Below, one piece after another: positions 1-7,409 of a stretch of DNA of 64,000 nt. The first letter of the stretch is position 1. Every line of letters starts with the position of its first letter. The notes under the pieces were generated by a model that did no database searches, had not been told where the DNA came from, and saw only the letters and a program-made list of their open reading frames with translations. The position numbers and the translations under genes were made by a program. This stretch comes from Chloroflexota bacterium. GTDB lineage: Bacteria; Chloroflexota; Anaerolineae; Anaerolineales; Anaerolineaceae. The stretch is from positions 23,026 to 87,025 of the forward strand of contig JAAYCN010000067.1 in the NCBI GenBank assembly GCA_012729755.1, in the 5' to 3' direction.

Positions 1-620
1 TCCCAGAAACCTTCCACCCGCCCGTTAGCCACATAGGCGAGATCAAGCGCGGCTGAGCCCAGCCGCCTGACGCACTGCGCCTCCAGCATCACACGGTTGA
101 AATAAGGCAGGTTTGAGCGCGGCGTGTTGAAGAACTGGAAGCGAAACCCGGTGATTAGCATGGCGTCGATCATCTGGTCAATTGTCGAGGGACGGATCGG
201 TTTGCCATTGAGCCAGGCGCCTTTGCCGGCTTCGGCGCTGAAGCATTCGTCCAGGCTCGGGTCATAGATTACGCCCAGTTTCAGCTCGCCTTTGAAGGCG
301 TAGGCGATTGAGACCGAATAGATCCTCAGCCCATGTGCGTAATTGAGCGTGCCATCCAGCGGGTCAATATACCAGCGGTGATCGCTGTCGCCCTGGTGTT
401 CGCCTGATTCTTCCGCGTTGATCGTATGGGTCGGGAAAGCCTTTCCGATCTCACCCAGCAGGTAAGCCTCGCTGGCCATATCAGCGGCGGTCACCAGGTC
501 GGCTTTGGATTTGTGCCGCGTGTTCAGCTCGCCATCCTGCATGTCCCGCAGGATTCTCCCGGCTTCTTTTGCCCAGCTGATCAGCTGGCTGAGTTGGGGT
601 GTGTCTGGCTCGTTTGACAT
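1..620 (-). CDS. Inositol monophosphatase family protein (3' end cut by window edge)
   Basis: About 206 residues are visible, starting at the ATG at 620. The Mg-dependent phosphatase signature WYIDPLDGTLNYAHG lies near residues 83-97, preceded by the metal-binding Glu pair (INAEESGEH, about 67-75), and the GSAALDLAYVA segment is close to the cut. The family hydrolyses inositol phosphates and related sugar or nucleotide phosphates in the cytosol. The last 50-60 residues, with the second metal motif (WD..AG), are outside the window, so substrate class cannot be refined. It is transcribed away from the HNH gene at 834. Confidence 0.9.
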   Translation of the reverse strand, partial: MSNEPDTPQLSQLISWAKEAGRILRDMQDGELNTRHKSKADLVTAADMASEAYLLGEIGKAFPTHTINAEESGEHQGDSDHRWYIDPLDGTLNYAHGLRIYSVSIAYAFKGELKLGVIYDPSLDECFSAEAGKGAWLNGKPIRPSTIDQMIDAMLITGFRFQFFNTPRSNLPYFNRVMLEAQCVRRLGSAALDLAYVANGRVEGFW

Positions 621-833
621 TTTTGATAACCTTTCGCCGCGCAGATTTTGCCTGTCTATTCTAACGCAGTGAGCGTAAATGAGTCGCCAAAATATATAAA
701 ATAGAAAGTGATGCGGAGTGTTATGTTGTTCTGAGATCAACTTCGCATGTGTAATAAAGTCTAATTAAAAACTCTGTGGCGGGGAATTATCTGATAAGAT
801 TAATAAAGGTTAACAGTTTTCTTGGGGTTTGAA

Positions 834-1745
834 ATGATAAATGCCTATATCGGCGTGACAGATAATCAATGGTTTTCGCTCCTAAAATCTCAACCCGATA
901 CTGATGAAGTAAATTTTTGGTCGCCTTCTGGAAAATTCTTTAAGGCGTTGAAGCCTGGCGAACTTTTTCTTTTTAAACTCCATTATCCTGAAAACTTTGT
1001 TGTCGGCGGAGGAATTTTTGCCCACTCTACTGTCTTGCCGATTTCTCTAGCCTGGGAGGCATTTGGAATAAAAAATGGAGCTTCCAGTCTAACTGATCTG
1101 CGCGAAAAAATTGACAAGTATCGTAAGATTCCAGGAGATCCATATGAAGATTATCAAATAGGCTGTATCCTGATTCAACAACCATTTTTTCTTCCCGAGA
1201 ACAAATGGATTCTTCCACCTGATGATATGCCAAAGAATATTGTTTCTGGCAAAAGGTATGATTTGAGCGTTGAACCAGGTTTATCTATATGGAATCAACT
1301 TAAGATCGCTCGAAGTCAAAAGAATGTAATCCAAGAGCCAGCCGTTAGATATGGCAAACCAACAATTGTCTTACCACGGCTTGGGCAAGGTTCGTTCCGG
1401 ATTCTGGTTACAGATGCCTATGAAAGGAAATGTGCCATATCCAGTGAACGCACTTTGCCAGTACTTGAAGCGGCTCATATAAAACCATATAGTGCCTCTG
1501 GAGAGCATAAGGTTAATAATGGAATCCTGTTCCGACAGGATATTCACACTCTTTTCGATAGAGGGTATTTGACTGTTACACCCGATTTGAAGGTTGAAGT
1601 GAGTAGGAAAATTCGCGAAGAATTTGAAAACGGCAAGGAGTATTACAAATTTCATGGGCAACTGTTGAAAACTCCTAAAAGTTGGATGGACCAGCCATCT
1701 CCTGAGTATTTGGCTTGGCATAACGATAACGTTTATAGAGGTTGA
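834..1745 (+). CDS. HNH endonuclease with N-terminal PUA/EVE-like domain, restriction type
   Basis: 303 residues from the ATG at 834. A TTG at 822 is in frame, but the GGGG at 824-827 is well placed as ribosome site for 834. The C-terminal third carries an HNH nuclease fold: a Cys (C.ISSERTLPVLEAAHI), the AHIKPYS histidine, then NNGILFRQDIHTLFDRG with the conserved Asn and His. The first 140 residues (AYIGVTDNQW, GELFLFKL, VGGGIFA) look like the PUA/ASCH/EVE superfamily, which can read modified bases. This layout is known from modification-dependent (type IV-like) restriction nucleases. There is no methyltransferase next door. The gene is AT-richer than its neighbours, which suggests transfer. 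The HNH call is firm; the N-terminal domain is a fold-level guess. Confidence 0.8.
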   Translation: MINAYIGVTDNQWFSLLKSQPDTDEVNFWSPSGKFFKALKPGELFLFKLHYPENFVVGGGIFAHSTVLPISLAWEAFGIKNGASSLTDLREKIDKYRKIPGDPYEDYQIGCILIQQPFFLPENKWILPPDDMPKNIVSGKRYDLSVEPGLSIWNQLKIARSQKNVIQEPAVRYGKPTIVLPRLGQGSFRILVTDAYERKCAISSERTLPVLEAAHIKPYSASGEHKVNNGILFRQDIHTLFDRGYLTVTPDLKVEVSRKIREEFENGKEYYKFHGQLLKTPKSWMDQPSPEYLAWHNDNVYRG

Positions 1746-2172
1746 ATAATCATCACGGAGTTGCTTCGCCTTCGAAGGATACAATCATGGTTATTATCTC
1801 AACAGAGGCAGGCTTTCACATTTGTCTGCTTTACAGCCAAAATATCAGTTCTCGCATCAAGCTGTGTAAAACTTGTGGAAAATTTTAACAATTCTGTGGA
1901 CGCAAGGTTGAAGCAAGGGGCTATAATTGTGGAAAATCCCTTTAAATATGTGGAAAGATAGCCTGTGATATTCTCTCCAAGCCAAAGATTTCTCTCCCCC
2001 GACATAAAGGCGATGACACCAAGAGGACAGCAATTCTGCCCTATTCGGAAAGTTGAGGCTGCATGACGCAAAACAACCCGCTGTCAAAGTTCGCTGTATT
2101 ACAGCTCCCGGGCTGTTCGGACAATTCTCTGTCTGCGCAACCTTGTAAGCAGGCACCCCAGACAAACTATTT
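1746..2172. other. Intergenic region, no gene seen, contains a phased TGTGGAAA motif cluster
   Basis: The open frames here lack ribosome sites and family resemblance. Just after the HNH stop, AATAATCAT and ATGGTTATT form a loose inverted repeat around CCTTCGAAGG. The middle holds the repeated TGTGGAAA motifs described separately. A TATAAT at 1922-1927 lies between two of them, with no good -35 at the right distance. Confidence 0.5.
1863..1957 (+). repeat. Two imperfect 54-bp repeat units with helically phased TGTGGAAA motifs
   Basis: TGTGGAAAA occurs at 1874 and 1928, TGTGGACGC at 1895 and TGTGGAAAG at 1949, with a weaker TGTGTAAAA at 1863. The spacings 21, 33 and 21 are close to whole helical turns, and the pair 1874/1895 repeats at 1928/1949 with a 54-base period. 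The motif resembles a degenerate DnaA box (TGTGGATAA) but could equally bind another regulator. Confidence 0.5.
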
Positions 2173-3702
2173 ATGAGCACAAAGTTCCTGGTGAAGTGGC
2201 TGATGGCTTTGGTCGGGCTGGCCTTGTTGATTGGGGTCTGCGGTTCTGAAGCGCCATTGACGTGGGCAGCAGTGAACAGCTTGCCGGGCAATGACATGGC
2301 TTGTTACCGGAATTTGGCCGAGATTGAATCGCGGTTGACCGAATTGGTTAACCTTTACCCGAGCCTGGCAGAGAAGATTGACATCGGGAACTCATGGGAA
2401 AAGGATCATTTGGTTGGCGGCGGAGCGGGCAGCGATATTTTGGTGTTAAAGCTGACCAACCAGTCACTCATGGGCAACAAACCGAAGCTGTTCGTGGTCA
2501 GCGGGTTAGATGCGAGGGACATCATGGGGGCGGAGATTAACCTGCGCTTCGCGGAGCGCCTGCTGTCGGGGTATGACAGCAACGCAAACACGCGCATGAC
2601 GCTCGATTTCAGCGAGGTGCACCTGCTGATTGTCGCTAATCCAGATGGACGGGCTTATCTTGAAAATCAGTTCGCTGAATCCCGGGAGAATTCACAAGAT
2701 CTGCCCACTTACCAGGAAGCCTGGGGGCGCAACCGCAATACCGCTGGCTGCCCTGTCAGCGAATTAATCGGCGTTGATCTGAGTCGAAACTTCCCCGTCG
2801 GGTTCATGCCGAATAGCGACGCGTGTTGGGATGATTACCCGGGCGCCGAAGCTAAGTCGGAACCTGAAACAGAAGCGATCGCGGATTATATGCAGTCTCT
2901 TTATGGTATGGAGAGAACTGATTTAAACTCGCTTATTCCTGAAACAACCCCTGGGATGGTCATTAATCTTACGGAGTGGGCGAAAACTAACAAAATTTAT
3001 CACGCTTATCACCACACGGTGGATGATCATGAGAACAATCAAGCTTTGGCGAGCCGATTAGCCTTCAAATTAGCTCACTCTCAAGACGCGGTCGAAACAA
3101 TTGAAATCAAGCAGCCAGCTGACGCTCCTGACTCGCGTTACGGCAATCTTATTGATACATCCTATGGGCTTTCGGGTGTGTCTTCTTTCGAATTTCAATT
3201 AAAGGGGTTCCTCTTTCCATCTCAATTTACCCCATGTACTTATTTTGAAGGCTCATTCGCTGACAGCTGGTCTGAAGTTTTAGTGTTAGCAGCCCGTGCG
3301 GCGGCGAGGCCTTATGAGTTTGGGCAGGGGCCCGAAATTATGTCGATCGAATCAAACCTTATCGGCACTCTCGGTCAGCTGTGGAGCGCTTCGGGCGCTG
3401 TCGACAGCCAGTTTGGAGTCCAATCTGTTCCCTCAGTCCCTCCTGACCCGACCGGCGTGGTTTACTCACTTCGGACGCCCGCATGGTGGTCAGGTGGAAC
3501 CGCTGTTGAAGCAACCTACATCCCAAATTCTCAAAACCCCCGTTTTGGCACATTTAACGCGAGCTTTAACTTCCCTGAACTCGGACCAGACCAATCTTTG
3601 GTGTTTTTTCAATCTGTCAATCAGGATGGGAAAAGGGGCATTCCCTGCGCGGTGAGCATCTACCGCAGATACTATCTCCTGCTGCCGGTCGTTCAAAGAT
3701 AG
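2173..3702 (+). CDS. Secreted M14 (zinc carboxypeptidase) family protein, zinc ligands replaced
   Basis: 509 residues with an N-terminal signal/anchor (about 6-32). The M14 framework is clear: FVVSGLDARD at 108-116 matches the family's GxHARE segment, NPDG at 156-159, GVDLSRNF at 200-207 (GVDLNRNF in the family), SEPETEAI at 229-236 and the general-base Glu in SSFEFQL at about 340. The three zinc ligands appear changed: His69 to Asp113, Glu72 to Asp116, and the His196 position (family LHSY) to Thr in VINLTEWA. It is therefore probably a binding protein or an altered enzyme. After a C-terminal beta-rich domain (about 385-490) it ends in YYLLLPVVQR, like the M23 protein at 33189. The gene stands alone. 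Confidence 0.85.
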   Translation: MSTKFLVKWLMALVGLALLIGVCGSEAPLTWAAVNSLPGNDMACYRNLAEIESRLTELVNLYPSLAEKIDIGNSWEKDHLVGGGAGSDILVLKLTNQSLMGNKPKLFVVSGLDARDIMGAEINLRFAERLLSGYDSNANTRMTLDFSEVHLLIVANPDGRAYLENQFAESRENSQDLPTYQEAWGRNRNTAGCPVSELIGVDLSRNFPVGFMPNSDACWDDYPGAEAKSEPETEAIADYMQSLYGMERTDLNSLIPETTPGMVINLTEWAKTNKIYHAYHHTVDDHENNQALASRLAFKLAHSQDAVETIEIKQPADAPDSRYGNLIDTSYGLSGVSSFEFQLKGFLFPSQFTPCTYFEGSFADSWSEVLVLAARAAARPYEFGQGPEIMSIESNLIGTLGQLWSASGAVDSQFGVQSVPSVPPDPTGVVYSLRTPAWWSGGTAVEATYIPNSQNPRFGTFNASFNFPELGPDQSLVFFQSVNQDGKRGIPCAVSIYRRYYLLLPVVQR

Positions 3703-3769
3703 TATTGGAAAAAATCAACGATGATAAAGGGGGAATCTAGAAAATTGAAGCGGTTTGATATGCGCAATG

Positions 3770-3798
3770 TTGCTGATTAGACTTCCATCTAATATAAT
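3770..3798 (+). promoter_or_regulatory. Promoter of the ArsR/MFS pair
   Basis: TTGCTG at 3770-3775 and TATAAT at 3793-3798 are separated by 17 bases. The start codon of the regulator follows at 3829. Confidence 0.65.
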
Positions 3799-3811
3799 AG
3801 ATATATATCTA
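3798..3811. promoter_or_regulatory. Perfect 14-bp palindrome, likely ArsR operator
   Basis: TAGATATATATCTA is a perfect dyad that begins on the last base of the -10 box and covers the expected transcription start. A second pair, TAGAC near 3778 and GTCTA near 3819, flanks it symmetrically. Dyads at this position are typical for autorepressing ArsR proteins; the gene behind it is of that family. Confidence 0.6.
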
Positions 3812-3828
3812 ACATAAGGTCTATCATC

Positions 3829-4890
3829 ATGGCAACGGCACCACTGCGCACAAAACTTTATTGGGATTTTGGCACGGCATATGACCTGTTTCTATCCCTG
3901 CATGTCTTGCATGAGCCGGACATCTTCGGGTTGAAGGCATCCTGGGCTGCGGGAGTACGGTCGAGGATCCCGAGTGAACATCGACAGACGCTTGAACTGA
4001 TGCGAAATATCATGTCGATGCCGCATTATTTTGTTCACAACCTGCCACAGCCTAAATCCGCTGAAACGCTGTTGGATGCCCTGATGAAAATGCCGACGGG
4101 GATGCGACTTCCGGCGCTGTATTTCAGAGGGAACAGCCCCAAGGAGCTGCGTGAGATTTTGCACAACTGCTCGGCTCGCGCCAAATGGACGAGGGCGGAG
4201 AAAAATGTGATCGTTGAGTCGTTCCGGATGAACAATCACGAGGCGCACCAGACAGTTTTAGAGCAGCTGCACTATGCCTGGTCTCATCGGGAAGAGTATG
4301 GCGAGGCGCTGCTGGCGGCGCTGAAGTCATACTTTGACAATTTCTTCGCCGAGGAGGAACAGCGCATCCTGCCGGTATTGAAGCAGGGATTGTCGCACGC
4401 GCAGATGCGTTCGGGCTCGCTGCCGTTGGCGGCGATGCTCGAGGAGTTGAGCAGCGGTGTGCGCTACCGCGACTTGGAGCAAATCAATGGCATTCACCTG
4501 GCGCCGAGCTTTTGGGGCGCGCCGCTGTTGTTTTATGACGAGCTGGATAACGACGAGATGCTGATGTTGTTCCCAGCCCGACCGGAGACAATGGCAATTA
4601 TCCCCGGGGAAATCGTGCCGGATGCTCTGTTGAATGGGTTGAAAGCGCTATCTGACTCGACCCGCCTGCGCATTTTGAGGTATCTGACCCATTGCCCTCA
4701 GACTGCCGCGCAGCTGTCGCGCGCTTTGCGGTTGAGGCCGCCGACAGTGGCGCACCATTTGATGGGACTGCGCATGGCTGGCGTGGTGCAGGTGATTATC
4801 AGCCACGAAGGCGACCGGCAGTACGCGACCCGCTTTGAGGGGTTTGATACCATCCAGGATCTGCTGTACCACTTTGTGCACGGAGATTAG
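3829..4890 (+). CDS. ArsR-family winged-helix regulator with long N-terminal sensor region
   Basis: 353 residues. The C-terminal part, from about residue 270, is an ArsR-type winged helix: LKALSDSTRLRILRYL, then AQLSRALRLRPPTVAHHL as recognition region. The first 260 residues form a helical domain with no clear relative, probably ligand sensing or dimerisation, as in the longer ArsR-like regulators found in Chloroflexota and Firmicutes. No CxC metal motif is visible, so metal sensing is unlikely. The MFS gene follows after one base, which suggests that it controls that transporter and, through the dyad at 3798, itself. Confidence 0.85.
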   Translation: MATAPLRTKLYWDFGTAYDLFLSLHVLHEPDIFGLKASWAAGVRSRIPSEHRQTLELMRNIMSMPHYFVHNLPQPKSAETLLDALMKMPTGMRLPALYFRGNSPKELREILHNCSARAKWTRAEKNVIVESFRMNNHEAHQTVLEQLHYAWSHREEYGEALLAALKSYFDNFFAEEEQRILPVLKQGLSHAQMRSGSLPLAAMLEELSSGVRYRDLEQINGIHLAPSFWGAPLLFYDELDNDEMLMLFPARPETMAIIPGEIVPDALLNGLKALSDSTRLRILRYLTHCPQTAAQLSRALRLRPPTVAHHLMGLRMAGVVQVIISHEGDRQYATRFEGFDTIQDLLYHFVHGD

Positions 4891-4891
4891 A

Positions 4892-6220
4892 TTGAGAACG
4901 CAAAGCGCAGTTGGCGACGGGAAAGACTCGTTCATTAGTACCTACATCGACCGGGTGAGGTCGTTCAGCCCTAATGCGCGCCTTTATTTAACCGGCGCGG
5001 TGATCTACGGCACCGTGATGGGGGTATTTCAGCTGCTGTTTAACTTTTATATGCTCAGTCTGGGATACGACGAGGTGGTAATCGGAAATTTGGTAACCAT
5101 ACGCAGCGCGACTTCACTGGTGGCGGCGCTGCCGATGGGATACCTGACCGACCGTATCGGCCGCAAAAACGCTTTTTTCTTTGGGTATATCACAGTGGGA
5201 TTTTCGGTGGCAATGATGTTGGTAGCGCCGAAGATTCTTGTGCTGAACGTAATGAATGTTCTGATGGGCTTCGGCCAATCGCTTTCGATGGTAGCGATGG
5301 GGCCTTTTTTGATGGAAAACAGCACCGAGAAAGAACGCACGTATCTGTTTAGTTTTTCGAGCGGGATCGGCATGGTGGCGGCTTCTATCGGGCAATGGCT
5401 GGGCGGATACCTGCCGACGTGGATGGGGAGTTTGTTTAAGGTGCCGGCTTCAAGCTCGACGGCGTATGCCTGGTCTTTGAGCATTATTATCGTTGGGACG
5501 CTGTTGGCGCTGGTGCCGAACCTGATGATGACACGCAACAGGTTGTTGACCAGTGAGCGATCGGTTTTCGCGCCATTGGAATATATGAAGGTTAATCCGG
5601 GCGGCCTGACACGGCTGATCACGCCGATGCTGATCACTTCAATTGGCGCGGGCATGATCATGCCGTTTATGAATCTGTTTTTCAGGAATGTGCATCTTCA
5701 AAGCGACGCGGTAATCGGCACAATGTTCGCCTGGGGGTCGCTGGCGATGGCGATCGGCCTGCTAATCGCGCCGGCACTGGCGGAAAAATATGGAAAGATC
5801 GAAATTGTGGTGCTAACCCAGGCGCTGTCGGTTCCTTTCCTGGCGCTGTTGGGTTTTTCGCCGATCTTCACTTTGAGCCTGGTTGCGTATTATGTGAGAA
5901 TCATGCTGATGAACATGAGCAGCCCAGTGTATTCAACGTTCGTCATGGAGCAGGTGGACGGCAAGTATCGGGCGATGGTGGCTTCGCTGTCGAGCATGGC
6001 GAACCAGTTTGGCTGGGCTTTCAGCCCGACAATCAGCGGGTTTATCCAAGTCAGGTATGGGTTTAAACCGGCGTTTATGCTGACCATTGTGTTTTATGTC
6101 ATTGCGATCAGCATGTATTATGTGTGGTTCTGGAAGAATCGGAAACCTGTGATGACAGCCGAACCAACCGCGCAGCAGAATGAGACTGAGGGGGATGGGG
6201 TTAAAAAAGCCGAGGTTTAG
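4892..6220 (+). CDS. MFS transporter, probable drug or small-molecule efflux
   Basis: 442 residues with about 12 hydrophobic segments and the loop 2-3 signature GYLTDRIGRKNAFF typical of the major facilitator superfamily. The start was set to the TTG at 4892, one base after the ArsR stop, because GGAG at 4882-4885 is six bases away; an upstream in-frame start at 4835 would sit inside the regulator gene without a ribosome site. Linkage to an ArsR-type regulator suggests substrate-induced export. The substrate cannot be read from the sequence. It converges on the methyltransferase, with 11 bases between the stops. Confidence 0.88.
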   Translation: MRTQSAVGDGKDSFISTYIDRVRSFSPNARLYLTGAVIYGTVMGVFQLLFNFYMLSLGYDEVVIGNLVTIRSATSLVAALPMGYLTDRIGRKNAFFFGYITVGFSVAMMLVAPKILVLNVMNVLMGFGQSLSMVAMGPFLMENSTEKERTYLFSFSSGIGMVAASIGQWLGGYLPTWMGSLFKVPASSSTAYAWSLSIIIVGTLLALVPNLMMTRNRLLTSERSVFAPLEYMKVNPGGLTRLITPMLITSIGAGMIMPFMNLFFRNVHLQSDAVIGTMFAWGSLAMAIGLLIAPALAEKYGKIEIVVLTQALSVPFLALLGFSPIFTLSLVAYYVRIMLMNMSSPVYSTFVMEQVDGKYRAMVASLSSMANQFGWAFSPTISGFIQVRYGFKPAFMLTIVFYVIAISMYYVWFWKNRKPVMTAEPTAQQNETEGDGVKKAEV

Positions 6221-6231
6221 TTTTGGAAAAC

Positions 6232-7149
6232 TCAGTCTGATTCGGGATTGGTGTTGTCTCTGAAATCGTAGATGCCGTCGGCGAAAGTCCATTCATGCCC
6301 ACAGCCCGGGCAGGTCTGCGATTGGTCAGTTTCGGGCAGGGGGGCGGCGCAAAGCGGGCATTGGAAAAACATACCTGCCGGAATGGCAGGGGATAAACCT
6401 GTGGCGCTGGAGCGGGTGAAGAGGCTGGGGGAATACTGCCAGAAAGCTCCGGTTGGCTGGAGGAGCTTATCAAGGTTGACAAGAAGTTGATGGGGGAGAT
6501 GGCGTTTGAGCCATGCCGAACGAAAGTGAGAGACGGCGAGCTGCTTTTCAAGTTTGAAACCAGCCTGCCGCAATTGAAGACGGATAGTTTGGGGATGAAA
6601 GTTGAAATTGAGTTTAACAAACTCAACCGGGTCAGGCTGGAATGGATTCCAGGTCTGGCGGCCGACGAGATAACGCAGGACTGATTTAAAGTTGCGTTTG
6701 TTGGCGTACTCGAGGATGAAAATGCCGCTTTGGGCCATGACCCGGCGGACGTTAGCCAGCGCGAGGTCTGGACGCCGCATGTGATGAAGGGTGCGGATCA
6801 TCGTGGCACCGTCAAAGAGGCCATCCATGAAGGGCAATTTGTAGATATCGGCAGCAACGTAGAGATGACGCGGTGAATCGCCAAGCCGTTGGCGTGCTTG
6901 AAGAAGCTGGGTGCGGGAATAGTCGAGAAGGACAACGCGCTGGTAGCCCTGATAGCGTGGAGTGTTGCGGCCCGCTCCGGCACCGAGCTCAAGCAAGAGG
7001 CTGCCTGAAGCGGGCAGGAGTCGTTTGAGGGCGATTTCTTCGGCGGCGTCTTCGTAGCGGCGTTCGCCGGTGTCCCAAAAAGTGGCCTGATAGTCGGAAT
7101 CAGTGTAATCGCAGACGGGCGGGGTTTCGGCAGGTTGAGAGTTGTTCAT
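6232..7149 (-). CDS. Class I SAM methyltransferase with C-terminal Trm112-like zinc ribbon
   Basis: 305 residues from the ATG at 7149; a longer frame up to 7221 would start inside the SRP RNA gene and is rejected. The SAM site LLLELGAGAGRN and the acidic strand-2 end (VVLLDYS) define a Methyltransf_11-type fold, followed by DGATMIRTLHHM (motif IV region). The last 50 residues contain CPLC and CPGC pairs ending in FADGIYDFR, very like the small Trm112 zinc protein that partners methyltransferases. Here it is fused in cis. The substrate is unknown; a small molecule or lipid quinone-like acceptor is possible. Confidence 0.85.
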   Translation of the reverse strand: MNNSQPAETPPVCDYTDSDYQATFWDTGERRYEDAAEEIALKRLLPASGSLLLELGAGAGRNTPRYQGYQRVVLLDYSRTQLLQARQRLGDSPRHLYVAADIYKLPFMDGLFDGATMIRTLHHMRRPDLALANVRRVMAQSGIFILEYANKRNFKSVLRYLVGRQTWNPFQPDPVEFVKLNFNFHPQTIRLQLRQAGFKLEKQLAVSHFRSAWLKRHLPHQLLVNLDKLLQPTGAFWQYSPSLFTRSSATGLSPAIPAGMFFQCPLCAAPLPETDQSQTCPGCGHEWTFADGIYDFRDNTNPESD

Positions 7150-7195
7150 AGCAAGATAACTGTTCGCGCATGGATAATTGTAAATCAGTTTAACG

Positions 7196-7302
7196 CGTTC
7201 GGGCAGGTTTGCCGGCAACACCCGAAGTTACCTCCTTACCGCTGCTTCCTCTCGGACCTGACGGGGTTCGCAGGGTTTCGCCGTGCCGGTCCCGCCCGAA
7301 CG
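7196..7302 (-). ncRNA. ffs: Bacterial signal recognition particle RNA (4.5S type)
   Basis: The minus strand contains the conserved SRP domain IV core GTCAGGTCCGAGAGGAAGCAG (plus-strand positions about 7240-7262), with the asymmetric loop and GGAA-type apical region that binds Ffh and FtsY. The ends pair over a long stem: GCGTTCGGGC near 7195-7204 against GCCCGAACG near 7294-7302. Size (about 107 nt) fits the short Alu-less bacterial form. A sigma70 promoter places the transcription start at about 7302, matching the fold. The 3' end is approximate. Confidence 0.95.
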
Positions 7303-7308
7303 TGATAA

Positions 7309-7337
7309 AGGATAATCGAGAGGGCGTGGGATGTCAA
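7309..7337 (-). promoter_or_regulatory. Sigma70 promoter of the SRP RNA gene
   Basis: On the minus strand, TTGACA (7337-7332) and TATCCT (7314-7309) are 17 bases apart, placing the start 6-7 bases on, at the predicted RNA 5' end. Confidence 0.8.
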
Positions 7338-7409
7338 TCAGATGGGATCGGCACAGGACAGATCTGCGCGAGCAATACAGCGTGATAAGAAATGGCGCCG
7401 GTCGGCGGG

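Noticed and set aside
426..617. Plus-strand frame opposite the inositol monophosphatase
   Set aside because: Antisense to a conserved active-site region.
1863..1957. Chromosomal origin from DnaA-like boxes
   Set aside because: No dnaA, dnaN or AT-rich unwinding region nearby, and the motifs deviate from TTATCCACA.
5047..5661. Minus-strand open frame of 204 codons inside the MFS gene
   Set aside because: The MFS frame has clear transporter features and this one does not.
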